A stretch of 64,000 nt of DNA from Micropterix aruncella (taxonomy: Eukaryota > Arthropoda > Insecta > Lepidoptera > Micropterigidae), in contig OX155972.1 in the NCBI GenBank assembly GCA_944548615.1, positions 5,772,975 to 5,836,974 of the forward strand, in the 5' to 3' direction. The translations under genes were made by a program, and so were the position numbers. Shown here one piece after another: positions 10,646-20,565 of the stretch (position 1 is the first letter of the stretch; each line of letters opens with the position of its first letter). The notes under the pieces were generated by a model. It was not told the DNA's origin and made no database searches. It saw only the letters and a program-made list of their open reading frames with translations.

Positions 10646-10819
10646 GAAAATTTTTGATAAATGCCTATTTTATAGATCTTTTTGAGGCCGACATTTTTAT
10701 ATTACATTCATTTTCACATACATCAAACCGTTTAGCCAGCGCACGCCGATAAAACAACTCACCAGCTTATTTTTCTCCGACTTTATTAAAAAATATCGTA
10801 ATTTCGTATCGAAAACCAA

Positions 10820-10990
10820 TATTTATCGCAATAGAGTATAATAGTGCACTGACTAATAAACGAGCTTTTCATTAGTGAAAGAATTTTTGAAATCGGATGT
10901 GTAGTTTCGGAGATTATCCCCTACATACAAAGTTACAAACTTACAAACATACAAACCTTCAAACATTACTTTTTATAATATTAGTTTAGA
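10820..10990 (+). repeat. RTE-like LINE 3' tail fragment
   Basis: The series 'gaaatcggatg..gtagtttcggagatta-cccctacatacaaa' followed by repeated ACAAACTTAC words and ATAATATTAGTTTAGAT resembles a very common lepidopteran RTE-type 3' end. Only the tail is present. Recognition is from memory of the family. Confidence 0.5.
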
Positions 10991-11087
10991 TAACTATACT
11001 TTCATCGACGTTTCTCTCAGATATGATTCTTGCTCTTGAAATCAAATGATCATAGTTTTATAGAACACTAGAAATTTGAGACCAACA

Positions 11088-11285
11088 TAGGAGATTTATT
11101 TATTTATTTATTTATTTTATTTATGTATTCGTTACATATATATTCAAACGCAATAGCACAAAATAAATATAATGTTCAACCCAGAAAATACCGCTATATG
11201 CTTCTAAATTTAGGCATACATCAGTCTGTGTGTGCCCTGGCCAAATTGTGCATAAAATATATGTTAAATTTTGTATTCCTAATGT
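11088..11285 (-). repeat. Repeat W, copy 1 (LINE-like tail with AAAT repeats)
   Basis: The reverse complement matches 56130-56330: TTTATGCACAATT, CTAAATTTAG, GCAATAGCAC-type blocks ending in an (AAAT)n run. A simple-repeat end and a shared ~180-bp body suggest the 3' end of a LINE or SINE. Confidence 0.65.
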
Positions 11286-12384
11286 GACAGTATGTCACGA
11301 TATTCTGCGATGCGTTCCATTCGGAAATTACTAACTGTGACTCGAGCCATACACCTTTTCCGCTTAAGTTTTTATTAATGTCTTAGTAAAACAACAATAA
11401 ATTAATACAGTTTGACCTTGAAATGTAACTTAGAGTTTAACTCTCGTTTTACCTTAAATTATCTCTTGATTTAACTCTTTAAGCTATATATTTTACGGTT
11501 CGGATCGAAAATATTAAACCTCTGGCAAAAAATATATTTAATGCAGACAAAGCTGCATTAAAGATAAATAAATAAATAAATAAAATTTTTTTTTCGAGCC
11601 GCATATTCAGCAACTTAATTGATATATAGTCCACGTCAACGTAATCAAGTATTTTATAATGTATTATTCATCTAAAAGCAATATCATTACAATTGTAAAT
11701 CCTCATTCAGGTCTTATTATGTTAGTTTCAAATTTATCCAGGGCTTAATAAAGTACCCGCAGAAACGCCAAGGACCGGGCCGATAGCTAAACCGCGGATT
11801 AGCGATGGTTTAACTAACCGCCCGCCCCGGCGATCCGTGACAATTGGGTTCCATCCTAAGTCTCTAATGCAGTTAGGGGGATTTCATTGCAATTTACGGC
11901 CCACCCAAAAATTTTAATGAAACTTTCGAAAGCTCATCTAGAACACAATTTCTTTAAAGCAACTTGCTTTTAAATTCATGTTATATTTAAAATGCCAAAA
12001 ATTCGTTTCTCGAAGCGAAAATACTGGGTTTTAGACAAATGCATTATTTAAAAACTGCTTTAAATTTTAATAGCGCGCAAATAAAGACATTGATAAAAAA
12101 TAAAGAAATTGGCTAAAACAACAAGATTGGTACAGTTACCGCAATATATAGTTCTTATGAGATGTACATCGCTTGGACAACAGTTGCTCCGACATTATTG
12201 AATATTTTAGCAAAATGCTTCGATATTTTAGACATAGATGATTCTTAAAAAGTGCCTCATTCAGTGGTTGATTAGTAAAAGAGGAAGGAAAACTGAATGT
12301 ATCCTCATGACATTTAAAAAATAGCAACGCATTTATACACAGCTAATTTACAGATCTCTGACAATATAAGTCTCTTATAAATGT
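11286..12384. other. Unassigned intergenic stretch with a short tail-like repeat
   Basis: Mostly AT-rich and non-coding. At 11510-11584 there is another retroposon-like tail (GCAGACAAAGCTGCATTAAAG followed by AAATAAAT repeats). At 11755-11900 a GC-rich block contains a run of paired GCGG/CCGC words that I cannot classify. Confidence 0.4.
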
Positions 12385-12530
12385 CTTAAATATCTCTAAT
12401 ATTTATTTCCACAATGCGTATATGTACCACTGGGATTAGGTTAGTTGTAATATGTTGCCGTGTAGAAATAAGCTAGCATGTTTGTATTTCAGTTTTTAAG
12501 TACAAATAAAGACTTTATTATTATTATCAT
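12385..12530 (+). repeat. LINE family B 3' tail only
   Basis: Matches the last ~140 bp of the family B copies at about 25500-25630 and 58960-59100: ATTTTCACAATGCG, ATGTACCAC, GTGCAAATAAAGA-like and then ATT repeats. Only the tail is present, an extreme 5' truncation. Confidence 0.7.
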
Positions 12531-12891
12531 AAATAGACTGAATTTAGATTTTTGTTTTGATTACATAATACTTTGTATTTGGTTAATATTGTAATTATTT
12601 TTTACTATTTTATTATTCAATAATTATTGTTGAGTTTTTTTTGCTGTAATAATTTTATAGCCATTTTAATCTTAGCTTATGAAACCAATATATTAGAAAA
12701 CATATCTTTGACAGAAATACATTTTAAATTACTATCACATAATTTTTTTTCCTTGGAACAGGCGCTGATTAGTTAGGAGTGACGCAGTATTTAAATAGTT
12801 CTTATATGGATATTTTTATAAATGAAATAAATTAAAGCAATATAGGGTATATTTTAGGTCTATTATCCTCATGCTCGTAGCGCGAATCTAA

Positions 12892-13954
12892 AGCCGCAAT
12901 TATACTAAGGCCACGCCGCGTGTCGCAACGCGTGGGATCGAATTCGGTTTCATAGATAGATAGATAGATAGATATATTTAGTATGAGAATGATTATATTA
13001 GACATGGCCCGCGTGTTGCCGCCCTAACTGACGCCACGCAGATCACTCGATTTCGATCGGCGTGGGATCAGTGGTGGGGGAAGCTACGTGTTGGCTCGCT
13101 TCTCGCTATAGTACGGGCCAAATGAACGTTCGGTGAGGCACGTCCCTTTTAATACCTGCTTGTAGGGATGCGTCTCATAACCTTCGCAGATTATCTATCA
13201 GATTATTATATTATTGAAATTGAGTACCTAAACTTTTGTCGGGTCACTTTTCAGTTCGTCAAAAAATTACAAAATGTTATGTATAAAGCACCGAGTCTGC
13301 ATGTTAATATCACCCTTCAACTTCAATAGCTCCAGGTTAGAAAATATGGTCTCTATTGCTCAACTGATAGGCAAGTAATGATGTTTTATCCACGCAGCAT
13401 TTTATGATATACATATGTGGGACTAATTATTACAAAATGCCACGATAACATTTTACTAATGATTGTTTAGAAATTAATAATGACCTATGATATGCCATGA
13501 TATGATAATCAGTTATCTATTAAGTACTCATTTAATAACTCACATCACTTAATTAGGTTATTATTTAATTACTATAATTCTAAAATAACACTTAAACCGA
13601 AAATATTGATAAATATAGCAATCGGTACCATATTAAATGCAGTGTTTCATCGAGCAAGCGCAATTCATCGATAAGCAATAACGACGTTAGCCGCATCCTT
13701 GTTGACAGATCGGTTTATTACCCTATCAGAACGTTCCTTTGGCCCGTACTTTAGTATAATCAGCCGTGGGCACTCGCATTTGCGCGCGTGGCCGAGCAAG
13801 TGAGCAGTTGTGTCCTACGTATTTCACGGCCACCACTGAACTGACACGACAATTCGTCAGCGCGCGTGGCGACACGACACCGTAGTATAATCACCTGCCC
13901 GTTGCGTGGGACAGCGTTGCGACACGCGGCGTGGCTCTAATATAATTGCGACTT
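12892..13954. mobile_element. PIF/Harbinger-type MITE with long TIRs
   Basis: The left end AGCCGCAATTATACTA and the inverse of the right end AGTCGCAATTATATTA form imperfect terminal inverted repeats of about 40 bp, both continuing into GCCACGCCGCGTGTCGCAACGC. Inner parts are also inverted (a TACGGGCCAAA-GAACGTTC block on each side). The flanking trinucleotides are TAA (12889-12891) and TTA (13955-13957), compatible with a TWA target but not identical. The first bases match the Harbinger element at 30951-41526 (AGCCGCATCC), so that element or a relative probably mobilised it. It has no coding content, and a GATA microsatellite sits at 12955-12976. Confidence 0.7.
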
Positions 13955-15185
13955 TAATATATAAAAGGAGAAATTGATTTATTTACTCACTGTCTGGCTA
14001 ACATACGTATCAGCGCACATCCTAATCCACTGGGACTAGGAAATTGTATTTTACCACAAGGTTTCCTTTTATAACGTAGGCGAAGCCGCGAGCAACATCT
14101 AGTCCAATATAGGAAAATAGTCGTAATATCTGGCGTGAAAAGCGTAGGAGATAGGTTATCGCCTTATTCAACCCCTCGTTCTATTTTAATCAACCTATTA
14201 AACAAAGTTTTCGGTCTATTTTACCATACATTTCGGTGGAAATTCTCCTTGGTATACTGGTCATGTTTGGCAAATAGTGTTGTATTACGCTGGGTATCGT
14301 TAAAGCGACCTTTCGGGTAGGCATAAAAGCGCAAGTGGGTAGATCGTAACGACCACTCTATTGAATAAACAAATATGACCCCTCGAACATATTAGGCGAG
14401 GGCCCAAATGGCCGATTCGTGTGGACGTTGAAGTCGATGCGGTGGGAATTGGCCACTATGACGTTTATTTTGATTGAGTTATTTATGATATAATTTACCC
14501 GAGGCATCGTTCATGCTTAAGTCAGCGCGCGTGGCGACACGACACCGTAGTATAATCACCTGCCCGTTGCGTGGGACAGCGTTGCGACACGCGGCGTGGC
14601 TCTAATATAATTGCGACTTTAATATATAAAAGGAGAAATTGATTTATTTACTCACTGTCTGGCTAACATACGTATCAGCGCACATCCTAATCCACTGGGA
14701 CTAGGAAATTGTATTTTACCACAAGGTTTCCTTTTATAACGTAGGCGAAGCCGCGAGCAACATCTAGTCCAATATAGGAAAATAGTCGTAATATCTGGCG
14801 TGAAAAGCGTAGGAGATAGGTTATCGCCTTATTCAACCCCTCGTTCTATTTTAATCAACCTATTAAACAAAGTTTTCGGTCTATTTTACCATACATTTCG
14901 GTGGAAATTCTCCTTGGTATACTGGTCATGTTTGGCAAATAGTGTTGTATTACGCTGGGTATCGTTAAAGCGACCTTTCGGGTAGGCATAAAAGCGCAAG
15001 TGGGTAGATCGTAACGACCACTCTATTGAATAAACAAATATGACCCCTCGAACATATTAGGCGAGGGCCCAAATGGCCGATTCGTGTGGACGTTGAAGTC
15101 GATGCGGTGGGAATTGGCCACTATGACGTTTATTTTGATTGAGTTATTTATGATATAATTTACCCGAGGCATCGTTCATGCTTAA
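13856..15185 (+). repeat. Perfect 665-bp tandem duplication
   Basis: 13856-14520 and 14521-15185 are identical by eye over 665 bp, head to tail with no spacer. Each copy carries the last ~100 bp of the Harbinger-type MITE, a block ending GCGAGCAACATCTAGT that resembles common lepidopteran transposon 3' ends (possibly Helitron-like, low confidence), and about 400 bp of unknown sequence. The same 61-codon open frame appears in both only because the copies are identical. This is either a very recent duplication or an assembly artefact. Confidence 0.9.
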
Positions 15186-16084
15186 AAATGATTGCTAGAT
15201 TTAAATTTTCTGGTAATAGTCTATGGTCGATATTTGCTCAAATCAAGAGGGCAATTTAACTTATTCAGGATATTTTAATGTAAAGAAAGGATGTGTTCTA
15301 AGTTCTGCATACACGATGCCTTATAGCGTATTGCAGAATATTTATTACCTGTCTATTTTATGAATGAATAAATGAATGAAAATCTCTTAACCGCGCAATC
15401 ATGCTACAATAGCGGACTTATTGCTACATAACAATATCTTCCACTAAAACCAACCAACATTGTTTTAACCAACATTGTTTTATTCATTATATTCTGGTTT
15501 TCATCTGCTTTCGTGACACTTTCGCAGCATATAAAAAAAATAAATTCTAATAAGATGGAAGAAATGTATTCATTTTACAGTAACTATAGGATAATAAATT
15601 AGAAGTGGATTCACCTACTGACTTCAATAGCTCAGACCTTTGCAACAAGATGGTTGCCCGAGCAAATAGTTTATTTGATACGGTATTCTGGGTTGGGGAG
15701 AATTTACATTTACTATTCTAAATCCACGTATGACAACGCAAAAGTCGCTTCTTTGGGTTACTGCGAGAAACCCCTGAGGTGCTCCCTCAAACGACTTGTT
15801 CGCAGAGCTATAGTTATTAAACATCAGACAGACATATTCAAATACAGTTAATCATAACTACCTAAAAAATAAATGTGTACAAGTTAAAACTGATCGTAAA
15901 ATTGCAACGAGAGAATGCCCAACCACTAAACACATTGTACGAAAAAAAATCGAAATTCTCTTGCTCTAAGACGTTTATGACTTAAAACATCCAAAATTTA
16001 CAACGAACTTAAAGAATCCATAAAACATTCTGAAATATAAAGTTAATTCAATTTAAATTTAAAATTAAGGAACTCCATAGTTTT
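15186..16084. other. Unassigned stretch
   Basis: Contains a retroposon-like tail at 15290-15385 ending in GAATGAATAAATGAATG. Otherwise it is AT-rich sequence with no recognised gene. The small frames at 15624-15851 on both strands match nothing I know. Confidence 0.35.
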
Positions 16085-16850
16085 TTTTTTGTTTTTTTTT
16101 CTCTCTTTATTTGAAAAAACAACAGATTTACATCAGTCTTACGTACTAGAGATAATATTACATTAAGTTATTTGATATAAATCTAAAAACGTTTTCTACT
16201 TATTGATAATTTACCTATTTTGTTATACTCTTCTAATACCTTAAATATTTTATTTTAATTTCAGTTTGGTGTTTTTTTTTTTTTTAGTCCGTTATTTTTG
16301 CAGAGGCGAGTTGCTTGAATTGTGATTTACTAAGAAGCATACCATCAAAGCAATTAACAATTTTCACATATGAGTGCATTATACGGGGCACCGGCGAGAA
16401 TAGAGCGTTATTGGTTGAACAATGCGGCGGGCGGAAGACATCACAACGACGAGTTCTGTGGGTCGACGGAACGTTCAGCGGGAAACAACTGAGCAGATCA
16501 GGGCAGTCGAGTTTATGGGTAAAGAGTGAATTAATGAGTAGAAGATCTGTAAGAGTACGTCTCGTCTTCAGAGATTGACATTTAAAAAAGTGAGTTTGGG
16601 CGTTGTAATCGGCGAATTCTATTTCGTGAAAGAATTTAAAACGCATCCACCTCAGAACCGTTTTTTGAACTCTTTCAATGTCCGAAACATATTGTTCATA
16701 ACATGGATTCCAAATCACGCTGCCAAACTCCAATCTACTCCGGACAAGCGATGTAAACAGGAGCATAACAACGCGGAAATCCTTGAAAGGCTTCGTTAAC
16801 CTTCCTTAGCCTTGCGAGAAATGAGGAGGAAAAACCAATAGGCTAAATTT
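16085..16850 (-). mobile_element. LINE family C, copy 1 (5'-truncated)
   Basis: A minus-strand RT C-terminal fragment (16284-16766) is followed by a 3' untranslated region ending in an A-rich tail at about 16085-16115. The 160-codon frame has the blocks RSRLEFGSVIWNPCY, IERVQKTVLRWM and SLKTRRTLTDLLL, seen in RT C-termini of this LINE group. Similar blocks occur at 26880-27378 and 55486-55819. Upstream of 16766 the frame shifts and then ends, so the copy is dead. Confidence 0.75.
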
Positions 16851-17330
16851 TAAAGTAAACTTCTTTACATTATTATTGTCGAACATTGTAATATATGTAA
16901 TTATTTATTTACTTGCCTTCAAACTTTATATTCTGGTATTTTATATTAATATAATTTTATGATCATGCTATTTCGATATTTTGAAACATAATTATGTTTC
17001 AATTAGCTGTTTAATACTTTATTTGATGTAACTATTCTATTTTGATTCTATATGAGCGCGCGTATAAATCAACCCTTGCCTTACATAACGCCTATTTTAA
17101 TAAGGACTGCGGCCTAGTTAGGCTGATTCTGCAATGAAAATAATTTCAATGTAATTTTTTTATTGAATTTATTCATAAAATAGTCTGTCCAACTGCAAGG
17201 GCGGCTTAGAAAAAATGCGGTTTGGAATGCCGCATTATAAAATACTTTGTATGCAACTTTATCAGTGAGATTTGTGTACAAACAAAATACGCGTTTGTAT
17301 AATTATTTCAATTTATTTAAAAATATTAAA
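16851..17330. other. Unassigned AT-rich stretch
   Basis: No frames or repeats recognised. Confidence 0.4.
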
Positions 17331-17700
17331 TTACAAAAAAAATGTGCGAAATTTCAAAATGTTGGAAGAAACTGAGTAAGTGACATCAGAGAGGGAACAT
17401 CTATATTTTGACTTTATAAATTTCATGTTGGAAATGGTGCTTTCGCAAAGATACGTGCCTTCCAGCATTGAGCCCAGATTAAGCCCTAAGTTTCGCATCG
17501 TTCTTCGGGCAGCAACTTGAAAAGCCAATCCAGTTTTAGTTCTTCCTTGGTAAATAGAATCTGATTGCAAATCTCACAATTCCAGTTGAAGGTCTGCTCC
17601 GCTTACATTCTCAAATGAAATGATAAGGGTCTGAGTAAAAACTGAAATCTCTCTTTAGAGTTTTTTAAAGTCGCTTAATATATTTTACAATTCTTCTGCA
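17331..17700 (-). pseudogene. hAT-type transposase C-terminal remnant
   Basis: The minus-strand frame of 79 codons (17331-17570) contains LGSMLEGTYLCESTISNMKF followed by IKSKYRCSLSD. This is the signature of the hAT dimerisation region found in Charlie-like and GTF2IRD2/ZBED-type proteins. Reading just upstream, in a shifted frame, adds an ADLQLELCDLQSDS-like segment, also typical of the family. The catalytic DDE core is absent. An unusually GC-rich palindromic block, GGGCCGCATGCGGCCCG, lies at 17798-17814, of a kind often seen near hAT ends. The element is probably internally deleted. Confidence 0.65.
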
Positions 17701-17769
17701 ATTGGGTTAATGTATTTTATGTGAGGTACATTTGAAACTTCCTCAAAACCCATTATTTCTTCAAAATGC

Positions 17770-17840
17770 TCCGCGGGCCGCAAAAAGTGAGGTCGCGGGC
17801 CGCATGCGGCCCGCGGGCCTCATGTTGGATAGCCCAAGTC
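17770..17840. repeat. GGCCGC palindromic block, candidate hAT terminus
   Basis: Repeated GCGGGCCGC/GCGGCCCGC words flank a perfect palindrome and are followed by ATGTTGGATAGCCCAAGTC. Many hAT elements carry such a block close to a terminus. No matching opposite terminus was identified. Confidence 0.45.
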
Positions 17841-18330
17841 TAAGGAGTCCTTTAGAAATTTTTAATTGGCCTGATGACATATCAGATATGTTTTCATCTT
17901 TTATATGCCTCGTTGCCCAAATCAACGCTCGCGCAAATGAAAAGTCGAGTTTATCTAGAAAATTCCCCCCCCCCCCCTCCTGTTAAAATTATAAGCATAC
18001 AACGAAGATGAAACGTAAGTATGTCAAAGTGGCACAGTTGTCGATGGGAAAATACCATATTTCTCAGCCTCGGTGCCTTTTTAACTCAATTACATCGTTC
18101 CTTGACTTTGCCCTTTTCGCCGAGTCGAGTGCGTCTGTCACATCCTCGACACAACCCACCCTCCCCCCACCTTCCCTAACCCCCCTTCCCCTATCCATCC
18201 ACTCCGACCGACATGTTTGCTGTTGCTGCTTTCTTATTCAAATCGCAAGAGAGAGAGAGGGAGAGATAAGTCGTTAGTGTCGCATTTGACGAGAGGTTGT
18301 CAGTAAAAAAAAAAACAAGAAAAAACTTAA

Positions 18331-18532
18331 GGGCCCCTTCGTACTAGGCGGACGCACCGAGGCGGTCGGACACAATGATACAGTTACTATGAAAATCACT
18401 CCCGTGGAGCTCGATGCGGGCAGTGTCGCCTCTAATGTGTACAACACGAGTGATTTTCATAGTAACTGTATCATTGTAACTGACCGCCTCTGTTGAACCG
18501 CCTCGTTCCGACCGCCTAGTGCAAAGGGGCCC
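18331..18532. mobile_element. 202-bp hairpin MITE with TAA target duplications
   Basis: The element starts GGGCCCCTTCGTACTAGGCGG, and its right end inverted reads GGGCCCCTTTGCACTAGGCGG (19 of 21 match). It is flanked by TAA on both sides (18328-18330 and 18533-18535). Inside, 18374-18401 is a perfect 28-bp inverse of 18448-18475, so the whole element can fold into one hairpin. A TAA duplication with GC-rich TIRs fits the PIF/Harbinger superfamily. It has no coding content. Confidence 0.85.
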
Positions 18533-18535
18533 TAA

Positions 18536-19659
18536 CATTTCATCAACGTAGAAACAGAGTTGAATTCGAAGCGCAGTATTGATCGCTGCTCGGAAATCAT
18601 CAAGCAACAAGTAACACACAGATAATGAATGCAATAATATCTTATAAATCCAACGCTTATTATAAAAATATCATATGTTATCGTAAAATATCATCTCATT
18701 TTCTATTCCTTTTTTACTCTTTCTTTTCTCAAAATTCATATTCAATTTTACTTTAAAATTATATCTTTCTAATAAGTATTTTTTTTTCAAATTATCCAGT
18801 TGGTAGGGATCCCATACTCTTGGTATAGTCAATTCGAATTATGTGGTATTATACCTTATGCGGTATATTTATTTTATTAAATATATTTTTTTTTTGTGTA
18901 AACAATTAATATTAACATTTATAATAAAGACTTAAAATCTTTTAAAAATAATTGGAGCTGATAAAATACTGCAGATAGTAAAAATATAAAAACGAAGAGT
19001 CAAAATCTTTTCAGATTTTTTTTTGTGCATCTTTCTTCCTATTAGTTCTATGTGTATTCAAGCTTTTCGAATCGTATGTCCTTCCATTCGCTAGTAATCT
19101 GCAAAATTCTACATTCTTCCTCTTTTTCTTCGAGTGTTCTCTATAGTTCGGCTACTTTAGTAGGTTCTTTCGATTCCACAATGGTTAGGTCAATAGTATA
19201 ATCTTATTTTAATGCTTTTATGATATCTAAATAGTTAATGGTATAGTTATTTTTCTGAATTCGATCATTTATTGTATTATTCGTTTGTGGATAACATTGT
19301 ATTTTAGTGTCCCTAAAACATTATTTTGTTATTTGAAAGTTTTAATTTATGATGATTTTGATTGTCGTGATGACGTACATCGTTGATATCATATTATCTT
19401 TCAATGTTATCATTAACTTAAATGCGATTTTCTTTTTCAATGAATTGTATTGCCTTCAAAGTAATTTTATTATTATTATGATTCTTTGGTTCATTAATTT
19501 TATTATTCGCTATTGATTTATTGAACCTACTCGTCCCAGGCTTTGGTTGATATTTCTTGTAGGGTTATATTAAACTTTACAGGTCCACATCTTGAATACA
19601 TTTAACTGCTTTCATTCTGCTGTAGCTGTTTAATATATATTTCATTTCTTTTGTTCTAG
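18536..19659. other. AT-rich intronic sequence upstream of the ADAMTSL exon
   Basis: Low-complexity AT-rich sequence ending in a pyrimidine-rich tract that leads to the acceptor AG at 19658-19659. No repeats recognised. Confidence 0.5.
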
Positions 19660-19863
19660 CCTTGTCGCACCTCCCCGTTGAACTCATCAGGAGACATGTC
19701 CTCAGAGGAGGATATGTGGAGAGCGACCCAGTGTGCCACGTACGACCACATACCATACGGTGGAGTGCTCTATTCCTGGAGGCCGCATAGGGACGACGCT
19801 GAACCCTGCTCCTTGACCTGTAGGGGAACTCCGCAGCATTCTGGAAACATTGACGACACAGAG
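19660..19863 (+). CDS. ADAMTS-like gene, internal exon (start of Cys-rich region)
   Basis: The exon is 204 bp (68 codons), phase 0 at both ends, bounded by TTTTGTTCTAG and a GTTAGTG donor. It encodes CRTSP, then WRATQCATYDHIPYGG, a YSWRPH segment and EPCSLTCRG. The pattern QC-x(n)-Y-x-W-P-x(n)-PCSLxC is characteristic of the segment that follows the first thrombospondin type-1 repeat in ADAMTS and ADAMTS-like proteins. In the ADAMTSL group these are secreted matrix proteins without a protease domain. The resemblance is closest to ADAMTSL1/3-type proteins. The insect member would be the nolo-like protein, but I do not assign the symbol. The downstream partner exon is at 42470. An acidic GNIDDTE ending before the splice is unusual for the family. 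Confidence 0.85.
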
Positions 19864-20565
19864 GTTAGTGAATATTTTATTTTATTTACTGAATTTATTA
19901 ACCTTTTACAACTGGTGACAGCTACACTGGGATTTTTTTTGTTATTGCGATTTTATACAGAAGACCGATGTTTCAATTGCAATTTTGTTGAATTACAAGG
20001 AATTTTGCTGAATTTGCATTACTTCTTTATAATATTAGTATAGATGAAATCAACATGAAACCATGAATACTTATATAAACATTTAAATGGATGCAATGTT
20101 TGAAAAGTCATGGCCCTCGAATTCAATCAGATTATTGAAAAGGCCATGTCAGAATGTCAAAATCTCCTTAATGTTTTTTTTTGTAACTTTACGTCCTCCA
20201 GCTGTTTAATAGTGAAATGGACTAGATTACATAATTTAATCCCAAGGTATAAATAGCTTTCTGTATTTTTGCCAGTCCTATTCGGGGTACGCATTAAAGG
20301 GAGCTACCGCGGGATGATGAAAGTGAATGATAGTATGAGTGAGACTGTATAATCGCTACAATGGATGTGCATGTTGAAAAATTCTTGAAAATATGCAAGC
20401 TTAGTTGGTTAGAGTGTGTGGAAAGATGGAAAATTAATAGCCGTTAAAGCTTTTTGACGAAGACAAGAATGTAAGAAGTTTTTTGACGAAGCCAAGACTG
20501 GCGTTTCGTCGGACGACCAAGGACTTTCGAAGACGAGGTTTCGTCAAGACTGGTGTTTCGTCAGG
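19864..20565 (+). other. Intron start, with a duplicated short module
   Basis: Just inside the intron, 19940-20010 resembles 25930-26003 (GTTATT-CG-TTTTATACAGAA, then TTTTGTTGAATTACAAGGAA). A tail-like ATAATATTAGTATAGAT follows at 20028-20044. At 20440-20570 short words built on GACGAAG and TTTCGTC repeat several times in both orientations. No coding sequence. Confidence 0.45.

Noticed and set aside
14040..14103. Possible Helitron 3' terminus ending CATCTAGT
   Set aside because: The CTAG|T end resembles Helitron ends, but I could not show a convincing hairpin or 5' TC terminus, so it is not called.
14135..14985. Two identical 61-codon frames
   Set aside because: They are identical because the underlying 665-bp DNA is duplicated. 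No similarity to a known protein.
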